Source: JBNKHH01 sp050290245 (GTDB lineage: Bacteria; Pseudomonadota; Alphaproteobacteria; Rhodobacterales; Rhodobacteraceae). From it: a stretch of DNA of 43,979 nt. Position 1 is the stretch's first letter. Each line of letters opens with the position of its first letter. The stretch spans positions 1 through 43,979 of the forward strand of contig JBNKHH010000023.1 of assembly GCA_050290245.1 (NCBI GenBank), written 5' to 3'. Positions 32,388 through 40,770 of the stretch are shown one piece after another. A program made the translations under genes and the position numbers. The notes beneath the pieces were generated by a model, which saw only the letters and a list, made by a program, of their open reading frames with translations, made no database searches and was not told the DNA's origin.

Positions 32388-33104
32388 ATGCCCGAATCGC
32401 TTGAAGACCTCATCATGGTACCACCGCCAACGGCCGACCGTCCGCTGCTGGGCGCCATTGTCCTGGTGGTCGAAGATAGCCGGTATGCTTGCGAGGGTTT
32501 TCGTCTGATCTGCCAACGCTCGGGCGCAAGGATACGCCGCGCCGAAAGCCTTGCCTCGGCGGAACGCCACCTGCGGGCCTATCGCCCCCGGATCGCGGTG
32601 ATCGACCTGGGCCTGCCCGACGGCTCAGGGCTTGAACTGATCGAGAAATTCGCAAGGGGCGAGCCGCGCATCGACGGAATCATAGCGATTTCCGGGGATG
32701 AAACCTTGCACGAGGCGGCAATGATGGCAGGGGCCGACATCTTCCTGCCCAAGCCCGTTACATCGGTCTCGACTTTCCAGAACGTGGTTCTCAAACTTTT
32801 GCCGGAGGAGGCGCGCCCGCCGTGCGTTTCACCGCCCGCGAATGATGACGTCACTCCGGACGCGGTGGCTCTGCGCGACGACCTTTGCCTCGTGGTTGAC
32901 CTCTTGCGCACCGACCCGACACCCCAGACACTGGACTATGCAGGCGCCTTCCTGGCCTCGCTGGCCAAGAACACCGGCGACGAAGGCCTGTGTGCAATGG
33001 CCGGTCAAATCCGCGCGTTTGCCAGCGGCAACGGACCGACGACCAGCCCTCTTCGCCTGGCTGAAGGGATCGCAAGCCGCATCAGCCAGTGCGAAACCGT
33101 CTGA
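32388..33104 (+). CDS. Response-regulator receiver protein without DNA-binding domain
   Basis: A 238-residue protein. Residues ~22-140 form a CheY-like receiver: acidic pocket IVLVVEDSRYACEGFRLICQ, phospho-Asp in IAVIDLGLPDGSG, Thr/Ser in IIAISGDETLHEAAM and the Lys in IFLPKPVTSVSTF. Residues ~150-238 are helical (LRDDLCLVVDLLRTDPTPQT) with no HTH, so it may bind a partner or act as a phosphate sink. No histidine kinase is adjacent. Confidence 0.88.
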   Translation: MPESLEDLIMVPPPTADRPLLGAIVLVVEDSRYACEGFRLICQRSGARIRRAESLASAERHLRAYRPRIAVIDLGLPDGSGLELIEKFARGEPRIDGIIAISGDETLHEAAMMAGADIFLPKPVTSVSTFQNVVLKLLPEEARPPCVSPPANDDVTPDAVALRDDLCLVVDLLRTDPTPQTLDYAGAFLASLAKNTGDEGLCAMAGQIRAFASGNGPTTSPLRLAEGIASRISQCETV

Positions 33105-33170
33105 CGGCATTGCCTTCGCCTGCATGTTCGCCTATTGTTCCACTGGCTTTCAGAACGGCAACCGACCATC

Positions 33171-33812
33171 ATGTTGGATATGGGACAAGACGCAGCGCAA
33201 GACCTGGCCGGATTTCTGAACGGCGACCGCTTTGGCTGCGTACTGGCCGATCCGCCCTGGCGTTTCGTCAACCGCACGGGCAAGGTCGCACCGGAACACA
33301 AGCGGCTCGCCCGCTATCCCACGATGGAGTTGGACGACATCTGCGCCCTGCCCGTGGCCGACCACCTTGAAGACCGCGCCCACTGTTATCTCTGGGTGCC
33401 GAACGCGCTTCTGCCCGAGGGGCTTCAAGTGTTGAACGCGTGGGGGTTCGAGTACAAGTCGAACCTGATCTGGCACAAGATTCGCAAGGACGGCGGCTCC
33501 GACGGGCGCGGCGTCGGGTTTTACTTTCGCAACGTGACCGAGATCCTGCTCTTCGGCACCCGCGGCAAGAACGTCCGCACCGAAGCTCCGGGGCGTCGGC
33601 AGGTCAACATGATCCAGTCGCGCAAGCGCGAACATTCCCGCAAGCCCGATGAACAGTACAAGGTGATCGAAGAGTGCTCCTGGGGTCCCTACCTCGAGCT
33701 TTTCGGCCGCGGCATCCGGCAGGGATGGACGGTCTGGGGCAACCAGGCCGACGCCGATTACAAGCCCGACTGGAAAACCTACGCACATAATTCGGGCGTC
33801 GCCGCCGAATAG
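33171..33812 (+). CDS. MT-A70-family adenine methyltransferase
   Basis: A 213-residue SAM-dependent N6-adenine methyltransferase. It shows the catalytic D-P-P-W box in FGCVLADPPWRFVNRTGK, the substrate region LWVPNALLPEGLQVLNAWGF and the SAM motif RNVTEILLFGTRGKNVRTEA. I take ATG 33171 (MLDMGQDAAQDLAGF); ATG 33135 is possible. The neighbouring convergent gene is a BglII-type endonuclease, so this is probably the modification half of a type II restriction-modification pair rather than an RNA enzyme. Confidence 0.88.
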   Translation: MLDMGQDAAQDLAGFLNGDRFGCVLADPPWRFVNRTGKVAPEHKRLARYPTMELDDICALPVADHLEDRAHCYLWVPNALLPEGLQVLNAWGFEYKSNLIWHKIRKDGGSDGRGVGFYFRNVTEILLFGTRGKNVRTEAPGRRQVNMIQSRKREHSRKPDEQYKVIEECSWGPYLELFGRGIRQGWTVWGNQADADYKPDWKTYAHNSGVAAE

Positions 33813-33822
33813 CCCCACCTGC

Positions 33823-33859
33823 GGGCCGGCCATCGGTTGGGAAAAGGTCCGACCGGCCC
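33823..33859. terminator. Hairpin between convergent methyltransferase and endonuclease genes
   Basis: GGGCCGG (33823-33829) and TCGG (33833-33836) pair with CCGA (33849-33852) and CCGGCCC (33853-33859): an 11-bp stem with a 3-base bulge and 12-base loop, 10 bases after the methyltransferase stop. Its position fits a shared terminator. Confidence 0.5.
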
Positions 33860-33969
33860 ATACCCCAGGAGCACACCCCGAACAGGACGCCGAAGGGTTC
33901 CGCAGCCCCGGCGAAAACACCGGTCTGAATCCATGAACGTCCCGGGATGCACCCGGCTCCCGGTCTTTT

Positions 33970-34704
33970 TCAGTCGTCGATCAGGACGCGGTCGGGAAGG
34001 CCGACCAATAGCAGGGGGCACGGGTTGCCGACGCCCCGCATCACCCGGTCTTCAAGCTTGCTCCAATGCGTTGTGGCTTGCCCGAACTTGTCGGCCACGA
34101 ACTTGCGGGCAAAGGCCTCGTCAAACGGCACTCCACGCGCCACCTGGTCGGCGACCGCCCGGCGCTGCGCCAGGGTACGCGCGCCGATGCCAAGTCCGTC
34201 GAGGTCGTCCTCCGAGGACAGCCCCTTTGCCTTCATCCAGGCCGTGATCCGCCCCAAAAAGGCCTCCTGCATCGACCGGCCGCGCGTGACGACGATGCCA
34301 AGACTGATGGCGCTCAGCGCATGCAGGCGCTGGAAATTCTCCAGGTCGCGGTCAAAAAACGGATCCTTGTTGTTCCACTCGATCTCCAGTGCCAGCGTCC
34401 CCGCTTCAGCAAAACGCACGTGATCCACCTCGTGGCTGACGCCGGCGCGGGCGCGCCCGTCGACCACGGTCTGAACCTCGAAATTATGCTTGCGCCAGTT
34501 CAGATCCGACAACTCGTGGCGCAGCCGCTGCGTCAGCCCCGCCTCGCCGCCACCGCCCATGACGACTTCGGACATCGGGATGCGAAACTCGTCCAGAACC
34601 CGGATCAACAGCTCCAACTCGCGCGGAAAATCATGGGCAAGGATGGCGCCCGCGTGGTTGCGCGCCAGAACATCGAACCCCTGCTCTCTCAGTGCGTCGA
34701 ACAT
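33970..34704 (-). CDS. BglII/BstYI-type restriction endonuclease
   Basis: A 244-residue protein from ATG 34704 (MFDALREQGFDVLARNHAGA). The core region SHEVDHVRFAEAGTLALEIE, WNNKDPFFDRDLENFQRLHA and ISLGIVVTRGRSMQEAF matches the pattern I associate with the BglII family; the acidic residues of ALEIEWNNKDPFFDRD are the likely metal site. Relatives cut AGATCT or RGATCY. The frame is open back to 34827, but the extra residues are low-complexity. It is convergent with the MT-A70 methyltransferase, forming a probable R-M pair. Exact family membership should be confirmed by profile search. Confidence 0.75.
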   Translation of the reverse strand: MFDALREQGFDVLARNHAGAILAHDFPRELELLIRVLDEFRIPMSEVVMGGGGEAGLTQRLRHELSDLNWRKHNFEVQTVVDGRARAGVSHEVDHVRFAEAGTLALEIEWNNKDPFFDRDLENFQRLHALSAISLGIVVTRGRSMQEAFLGRITAWMKAKGLSSEDDLDGLGIGARTLAQRRAVADQVARGVPFDEAFARKFVADKFGQATTHWSKLEDRVMRGVGNPCPLLLVGLPDRVLIDD

Positions 34705-34833
34705 ATCCCGACCATGCCGTTGTCCCTTTTCGGTGGCAATGCCGACCGCTTCTTTATCTTGCCTGAGAATACGCCGGGGTGCGGGGGCAGAGGTCCCGCC
34801 CGTCGCGGCGGGCGCAGCCCGGCGCAATCCCTG

Positions 34834-36075
34834 TCATCGCGGATCGCGGGCCACCAAGACAGGCGCCGTCAACTCGCTCAACCGCCGGATTTGCTGCCCG
34901 GCACCATCGAAATTCTCCGGCGCCAACCAGGTCTCATAGGCCGCCCGAAGGGCGGGCCATTCGCTGTCGACGGCGGCAAACCAGGCGGTGTCCCGGTTCC
35001 GCCCTTTCACCACCGCTGCCTGCCGGAAGATACCCTCGTAGGACAGGCCGAACCGCTCGGCGGCGCGGCGCGACGGGATGTTGGCCGCATCGCATTTCCA
35101 CTCGAACCGGCGATAGCCCGCCTCGAAAGCCCATTTCATCACCAGATAGACCGCCTCGCTCGCCTCGCGCGTCCGCTGAAGCCGTGGCGTGAACACGATA
35201 TAGCCGACCTCGATTGTTCCGGCCGCAGGCGTGATCCGCATCAGGCTCATGGTGCCGCCAAGACGCCCGTCCTCCATGCGAACCGCGAATTGCAGGGGAT
35301 CGTCCACCGCAGCGACATCTTCCACCCAACCGGCAAATTCCGCTTCGGTTCTGAATGGGCCGACCGGGATATACCGCCATGTTTCCGGGTCGCTCTGCGC
35401 CGCCCAAAGTTCTCTGGAATGCTCCGGCGTCAATGGCTCCAGCGTCACATAGCGTCCGCGCAGAACCTCGCGCGCCGGCACGGAAGGCGCCTTCCAATCC
35501 GGGATCACCTCCGTCTCGGGCTGCCGGTCCCCACCAAAACTGAAACCGGGCGCATAGTCGTGCCAGCCATCGAAATCCGCTTTTCCGATGTCCAGCCCCG
35601 CGCCACGCGCGATGGCAAAGGCCATCGACAGGTGAAACCACATGTTCGGCAGGGCGAAAAGCCGCAGATAGACGTCGCCAGGATGGGTCACCGTCGCATC
35701 GCCGGCCTTGTGAGAAATGGTCCGCTCGAAAGCGTTACGAAAGGCCTCGGGCTCGAGGGCCCTGACCTGCTCTCCCGCCAGCCTCAGACGGGCCTCAAGC
35801 CCCTCGGCACCATCAGCAAACCCCGCCCCAAAGATATCGCGCGGCCAATCCTGTCCGACAAGGACATAGGTCGATCTCAGCGCAAAGATGCCGACCGTGC
35901 GCAGTTGGGCCGCGCAATCGAACATGCCCGGCGCCAAACGGCGCGCCAGGATATCCTCTCGTCCCGACGCGCGCAGGCGACCCAGAATATGCAACGCCCG
36001 TTCGATGCCCCAAATTGCGGGCACCACGGCCTCGCCAAATTCGGGCGGAAGCTCGTTCAGACTGGTCTCGCGCAT
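34834..36075 (-). CDS. DUF1993-GNAT fusion protein
   Basis: A 413-residue two-domain protein. Residues 1-170 match DUF1993, a DinB-like helical fold (IWGIERALHILGRLRASGRE, then ALPNMWFHLSMAFAIARGAG). Residues ~210-390 form a RimJ/RimL-type GNAT acetyltransferase (LRGRYVTLEPLTPEHSRELW, then VGYIVFTPRLQRTREASEAV, and FEWKCDAANIPSRRAAERFG). ATG 36075 has AAGGGGG five bases upstream. No internal stop or good start separates the domains, so the fusion looks real. The acetyl acceptor is unknown. Confidence 0.85.
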   Translation of the reverse strand: MRETSLNELPPEFGEAVVPAIWGIERALHILGRLRASGREDILARRLAPGMFDCAAQLRTVGIFALRSTYVLVGQDWPRDIFGAGFADGAEGLEARLRLAGEQVRALEPEAFRNAFERTISHKAGDATVTHPGDVYLRLFALPNMWFHLSMAFAIARGAGLDIGKADFDGWHDYAPGFSFGGDRQPETEVIPDWKAPSVPAREVLRGRYVTLEPLTPEHSRELWAAQSDPETWRYIPVGPFRTEAEFAGWVEDVAAVDDPLQFAVRMEDGRLGGTMSLMRITPAAGTIEVGYIVFTPRLQRTREASEAVYLVMKWAFEAGYRRFEWKCDAANIPSRRAAERFGLSYEGIFRQAAVVKGRNRDTAWFAAVDSEWPALRAAYETWLAPENFDGAGQQIRRLSELTAPVLVARDPR

Positions 36076-36144
36076 GGGCACCCCCTTCACGGCAACAGCC
36101 GTCAGAGTGCACGCCGCCGGATCAGAAGCAACCCCGGAACGGGA

Positions 36145-37923
36145 TCACTCCTCCGGCGGCAGAACCCGCAGGCGCAACTCGCGCAGCTGCTCGTTCGTCG
36201 GATCGCTCGGCGCATCCATCATCAGGTCTTCGGCGCGCTGGTTCATCGGGAACAGCATGACCTCGCGGATGTTGGCCTCGTCGGCAAGCAGCATGACGAT
36301 CCGGTCGATGCCGGCTGCGCAGCCCCCGTGCGGCGGTGCGCCGAACCGGAAGGCATTGACCATGCCGCCAAAACGCTTCCTGACCTCGTCCTCGCCATAG
36401 CCCGCGATCTCGAAGGCCTTGAACATGATCTCGGGCCGGTGGTTCCGGATCGCGCCACTGACAAGCTCATAGCCGTTACATGCAAGGTCGTACTGATAGC
36501 CCAAAACCTCCAACGGATCGCCTTCCAGCGCCGCCATACCGCCCTGGGGCATCGAGAAGGGGTTGTGTTCAAAGTCGATCTCGCCGGTCTCGGCGTCCTT
36601 TTCGTAGATCGGGAAATCCACGATCCAGGCGAAGGCGAACCGGTCCTTATCAGTCAGGCCCAGTTCTTCGCCGATCACGTCGCGAGCACGCCCCGCCACG
36701 GATTCGAAACTTTTCGCCTTGCCACCCAGGAAGAAGGCCGCGTCCCCGACACCAAGACCCAGTTGCTGACGGATCGCCTCAGTGCGTTCAGGGCCAATGT
36801 TCTTGGCCAGCGGTCCGGCAGCTTCCAGCCCTTCGCCCTGGTCGCGCCAGAAGATATACCCCATCCCCGGCAGGCCCTCTTTCTGGGCAAAAGCGTTCAT
36901 CCGGTCACAGAACTTGCGGCTGCCGCCTGTTTGCGCAGGGATCGCGCGGATCTCTGTGCCTTCCTGTTCCAGGATCTTGGCAAAGATGGCAAAGCCCGAG
37001 CCGCGGAAATGCTCGGACACATCCTGCATCTTGATCGGGTTACGCATGTCCGGCTTGTCGGTACCGTACCACAACGCGGCGTCGCGATAGCTGATCTGCG
37101 GCCAGATGGCATCCACCTTGCGGCCCCCGCCGAATTCTTCGAACACGCCCTGCAGCACCGGCTGGATCGTGTCGAAGACGTCCTGCTGGGTGACGAAGGA
37201 CATCTCCATGTCGAGCTGGTAGAAATCCGTCGGCGAGCGGTCGGCGCGCGGGTCCTCGTCGCGGAAACAGGGCGCGATCTGGAAATACTTGTCGAATCCC
37301 GACACCATCAACAGCTGCTTGAACTGCTGCGGCGCCTGCGGAAGCGCATAGAACTTGCCAGGATGCAAACGCGACGGCACCAGGAAGTCGCGCGCGCCCT
37401 CGGGGCTGGACGCGGTGATGATCGGCGTCTGGTATTCGCGGAACCCCTTGTCCCACATGCGGCGGCGCATCGAAGACACCACGTCCGAGCGCAGAGCCAT
37501 GTTTTTTTGCATGGCCTCGCGGCGCAGGTCCAGAAAACGGTACTTCAGACGGGTCTCCTCGGGGTATTCCTGATCGCCAAAGACCATCAGCGGCAATTCC
37601 TCCGACGCGCCCAGCACCTCCAGGTCGCGCACGAAAACCTCGATTTCACCCGTCGGGATCTTGGGGTTCACCAGGTCGGCATCGCGTGCCTTGACGTTGC
37701 CGTCGATGCGAATGCACCACTCGGCCCGCACTTTTTCCATGTCCGCGAAGACCGGCGAATCCGGGTCGCACAGCACCTGGGTAATCCCATAGTGATCCCG
37801 CAGGTCGATGAACAGGATACCACCGTGGTCGCGGATACGATGCACCCATCCGGCCAGGCGGACGGTATCGCCCACGTTCGATGCATTCAGGTCGGCGCAG
37901 GTGTGGCTGCGATAGGCGTGCAT
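36145..37923 (-). CDS. aspS: Aspartyl-tRNA synthetase
   Basis: A 592-residue bacterial-type AspRS. Anticodon-binding OB domain: HTCADLNASNVGDTVRLAGW through about residue 110; class II motif 1 near SMRRRMWDKGFREYQTPIIT, motif 2 FQIAPCFRDEDPRADRSPTD, the bacterial GAD insert in the middle, and motif 3 GGCAAGIDRIVMLLADEANI. ATG 37923 starts MHAYRSHTCADL, typical of alphaproteobacteria. Whether it also charges tRNA-Asn depends on GatCAB elsewhere and cannot be told here. Confidence 0.97.
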   Translation of the reverse strand: MHAYRSHTCADLNASNVGDTVRLAGWVHRIRDHGGILFIDLRDHYGITQVLCDPDSPVFADMEKVRAEWCIRIDGNVKARDADLVNPKIPTGEIEVFVRDLEVLGASEELPLMVFGDQEYPEETRLKYRFLDLRREAMQKNMALRSDVVSSMRRRMWDKGFREYQTPIITASSPEGARDFLVPSRLHPGKFYALPQAPQQFKQLLMVSGFDKYFQIAPCFRDEDPRADRSPTDFYQLDMEMSFVTQQDVFDTIQPVLQGVFEEFGGGRKVDAIWPQISYRDAALWYGTDKPDMRNPIKMQDVSEHFRGSGFAIFAKILEQEGTEIRAIPAQTGGSRKFCDRMNAFAQKEGLPGMGYIFWRDQGEGLEAAGPLAKNIGPERTEAIRQQLGLGVGDAAFFLGGKAKSFESVAGRARDVIGEELGLTDKDRFAFAWIVDFPIYEKDAETGEIDFEHNPFSMPQGGMAALEGDPLEVLGYQYDLACNGYELVSGAIRNHRPEIMFKAFEIAGYGEDEVRKRFGGMVNAFRFGAPPHGGCAAGIDRIVMLLADEANIREVMLFPMNQRAEDLMMDAPSDPTNEQLRELRLRVLPPEE

Positions 37924-38048
37924 GGGTCTTTCCCTTCAGGGAGATTTCGAAACGTCGCGCCGATACACCGTGTGTGCACCCGGAAGTCAAGCGCGAGCCG
38001 ATTGCCCCGGCAGAAAACGAACCGGAAAATGCGCCGTTTCCCCGGCCC

Positions 38049-38732
38049 TCAGAAGGGCCGTCGTACATTCCCCGAATAGAAAAACACGCCCAGCCCCATG
38101 GCAAAGACCACGAGGCCCGCGACCGCATGCAGCACGAAAGCTTCAGGAAAATTCCGACGCACCCGATAGGAATATGCAAAGACAAGCCCGCCGGCGAAGG
38201 TCAAGACGGCGACGATCTGGCTCCAATACATCAGGTGCGCGAAGGCAAAGATGCCCGCATTCAGCGGCACTGCCCAGATGGCGTGGCGCGGCAGGATGGC
38301 GCCGTACCTTTGGAAATACAGCACCCGGAACACCAGCTCCTGCGGCAAAGCCGAAAGCCAAGGATAGAATCCCGCGATCATCAGCATCAATTCGGGATTG
38401 CGCCGGATCAGCAAGAAATACTCTGGCGCATAGCGCTGCGATACCGACGCCGCCGCGACTGCCGTAATCCCTGCGGCAACGAGAACGAATGTCCAACTGA
38501 TCCGCCCGATACCGTGGAACAGAGTTTTTAGCCGAAACCCCGGCGTCGCCAACAACAGAACCAGCCCGACAGCGGTGACCGCGAAAAGGACCGCGAACAT
38601 CCACCTTGGCGGAAACAGGACCGCCACTGCCAGCGGCGCCGCAAGATAAAGGGCCGCGAACTCGACCCGGAGGCGCAACAGACCGCCCGAACCGTGCACG
38701 GCCGGGCTACCCGTCGATCCGGAAGATTTCAT
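38049..38732 (-). CDS. CPBP-family intramembrane protease-like protein
   Basis: A membrane protein of 227 residues from ATG 38732 (the start is uncertain: it overlaps the preceding stop by 26 bases). About six to seven hydrophobic helices. The CPBP motif 1 appears as LPQELVFRVLYFQRY, with Gln in place of the first Glu of E-E-x-x-x-R. Motif 2 is IFAFAHLMYWS with its His, and motif 3 ends in FVLHAVAGLV. CPBP proteins include prenyl-protein peptidases and immunity proteins; the role here is unknown. It is probably cotranscribed with the large membrane protein upstream. Confidence 0.75.
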   Translation of the reverse strand: MKSSGSTGSPAVHGSGGLLRLRVEFAALYLAAPLAVAVLFPPRWMFAVLFAVTAVGLVLLLATPGFRLKTLFHGIGRISWTFVLVAAGITAVAAASVSQRYAPEYFLLIRRNPELMLMIAGFYPWLSALPQELVFRVLYFQRYGAILPRHAIWAVPLNAGIFAFAHLMYWSQIVAVLTFAGGLVFAYSYRVRRNFPEAFVLHAVAGLVVFAMGLGVFFYSGNVRRPF

Positions 38733-40566
38733 AGAACGAATAGGTGCCATCCAGCGCCATCCGATACCCGAACCTGTCCGCGCCCTGCGCCGTGATGAAT
38801 TCCTTGGCATTGCGCTCCGGCATCAGCACGCGATAGCCCTCGTCCATGGCGCGGGTAACCAGTTCCGGATCGGGTCCATTGTTGTTGAACTGCGGGACGG
38901 CAACAATCTGGTCGGGGTTCAGCATCGCGCTGCGGAACATGTGGGTATAGACGAGGACCTTGCCTGGAATGACCGCATTGGCATCGCTGAGCGGCCGCCC
39001 CGAATATCTGCGCAGTTGCGACACGACGGTGTCCGAAAAGGAATTGAACCCGGCAACGCCAACACCGATGCCGACGCATAGAACCGCAACCTGTGCCGCC
39101 AGCACCGACCGCCAAAAGCCGGCGACAAGCGATACCGCCACGACTGCCAGGAAAACATAGACCGACAGCACCTGATGGGCGCTGGCAAGGCTTTCCGGCA
39201 TATATGTCGTCCAGGCAACGCCAATGACAAAGCCGGCAAGCACTGCGTATAAAAGCAGCCGGCTTGCGTCTCGCAAGCGACGCGTCAATTCACCGATCAA
39301 CGCCACTCCGAGAGCGGCGAGGAAAGGGAACAACGGCAGGAAATACCGCATGTTCGACCCCATGCCTCCGTGCCAGCTGCGCATCAGGAACGGAAAGGAC
39401 CAGATGCCGAACACGACAAAGAGCATTATCAGAGAACGGCGGTGCTCGCGCCACAGAACACCGCTGACCAGGAGCGCCAGGACACCTATCCAGGGCATGC
39501 TTTGTCCCAGTGACTTCTTCGACAGTCCCCAGAACATCTTCGTCACACCTCCCTCGATGCGGACGTCGGAATAGGGACTTTCGATCGTGCGGGCATCGAC
39601 AATCAGCGCGACCACCCCGCGCACCAGACCATGGGCCAGCGACTGCAGCGCCGGTACGAAAACCACGGCACCCGCCACCGCGGCCGCTGCCACGGCAAGG
39701 CCCCACCGGGGCACGCCGCGCTCGCCCCGAAGCCTCAGCAAGATCAAACCGACGAACATCAGCGCCATGATCACAAGGAACGAACCATAGGCCGCCAGGT
39801 TGGTATTGCCGGCCTTGCCGCCGTAGGAGATCGGGTTGTACGTGCCGAATTTCACATGGTTCGCCAGCGCCAGGATGACCAGAGCCGGGACCAGTCCGGC
39901 AGCACCGCCAATCGAGATCTGGAAGGGCGCGCGACCAAAGACAATCGTCAGAACGGCAATGGCCGGCAGCACCAGGATCGTATCGATCCGGAACAGCAGC
40001 CCGGCCCCGATGACCAGCCCCGACGCGAACGCGGGCGCCCAGGCCCGCGTGTCCCGGTCCAGAGCATCAAGGAACAACAGGAAGCCCAGCGTCACGGCAA
40101 GAACAGTCAGCATGTGGGGCCAGAAGACGAAGGCGTATTCCACGGCGAAGGTGCCAAATAGGAAAAGGATCGCCGACCACAGTGCCAGGCGCGCATCGCC
40201 GAACAGCCTGAGCGAAACCGCGCGGGTCGCGAACATGGAGCCGGCGGTCGCCAGTACGTTCAAAAGGATAATGCCGCGCTCCCCGAATACCGCCATGGGC
40301 AAGGCCCAGAACGAGGTTCCCGGTGGGTACTGCGACGTCAGGCCGTTCGGCCCCACCGTCAATAGCTCGGTCCATTGCAGATCACCGGAGGGGTAAAGGC
40401 TCCACCCGTTTTCTAGGATCAGGCTGCGATTGGCCAGGAAAGTGTCGGCAGCAAAGACATAGATCGCTTCGTCGATCGTGAAGAACCCGAGCGACGCGAA
40501 GAAATATCCAAACACGAAAAGCAGGGCGCTCACCCCCAGCAGGATGTTCACTGCGTGCCGTTCCAT
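38707..40566 (-). CDS. Multispanning GT-C type glycosyltransferase-like membrane protein
   Basis: A 619-residue protein with a hydrophobic start (HAVNILLGVSALLFVFGYFF) and more than ten further membrane segments. The first periplasmic loop carries the acidic pair in FFTIDEAIYVFAADTFLANR, as in dolichol/polyprenol-phosphate-sugar transferases of the GT-C fold. The C-terminal soluble part contains MPERNAKEFITAQGADRF. It should use a lipid-linked sugar, but the acceptor is unknown and no cell-surface gene cluster is near. ATG 40566 has AAAGG seven bases upstream; a TTG at 40581 is less likely. Confidence 0.75.
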   Translation of the reverse strand: MERHAVNILLGVSALLFVFGYFFASLGFFTIDEAIYVFAADTFLANRSLILENGWSLYPSGDLQWTELLTVGPNGLTSQYPPGTSFWALPMAVFGERGIILLNVLATAGSMFATRAVSLRLFGDARLALWSAILFLFGTFAVEYAFVFWPHMLTVLAVTLGFLLFLDALDRDTRAWAPAFASGLVIGAGLLFRIDTILVLPAIAVLTIVFGRAPFQISIGGAAGLVPALVILALANHVKFGTYNPISYGGKAGNTNLAAYGSFLVIMALMFVGLILLRLRGERGVPRWGLAVAAAAVAGAVVFVPALQSLAHGLVRGVVALIVDARTIESPYSDVRIEGGVTKMFWGLSKKSLGQSMPWIGVLALLVSGVLWREHRRSLIMLFVVFGIWSFPFLMRSWHGGMGSNMRYFLPLFPFLAALGVALIGELTRRLRDASRLLLYAVLAGFVIGVAWTTYMPESLASAHQVLSVYVFLAVVAVSLVAGFWRSVLAAQVAVLCVGIGVGVAGFNSFSDTVVSQLRRYSGRPLSDANAVIPGKVLVYTHMFRSAMLNPDQIVAVPQFNNNGPDPELVTRAMDEGYRVLMPERNAKEFITAQGADRFGYRMALDGTYSFYEIFRIDG

Positions 40567-40674
40567 TGATGAGCCTTTCAAATCCTTTGCGAAAACCGAC
40601 TAAAATTCGAATGTGGCAACAAAAGGGCGTCTGGCCCGGATTGTTCAGAAATCATGCACAATTCAGCGGATCCC

Positions 40675-40727
40675 GGCCATGGGTCAATTTGCGCCCAATG
40701 GCCCCTTGCACCCGGACCAAGAGGGCC
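40675..40727 (+). promoter_or_regulatory. Possible competing hairpins in the carB leader
   Basis: GGCCATGGG (40675-40683) pairs with CCCAATGGCC (40694-40703) with one bulged base; its 3' arm overlaps GGCCC (40700-40704), which can instead pair with GGGCC (40723-40727). Two exclusive folds would suit attenuation, but no leader peptide or T-run is evident. Speculative. Confidence 0.25.
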
Positions 40728-40770
40728 TTACACGCACGACAATTTGCGTTAGCCGAGGGGACCGAAGCCT

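Noticed and set aside
34066..38079. A 1337-codon open frame on the plus strand across the endonuclease, DUF1993-GNAT and aspS genes
   Set aside because: It is antisense to three well-supported genes; its composition (rich in Arg, His, Gln, Pro) is that of a GC-rich shadow frame, and no domain is visible.
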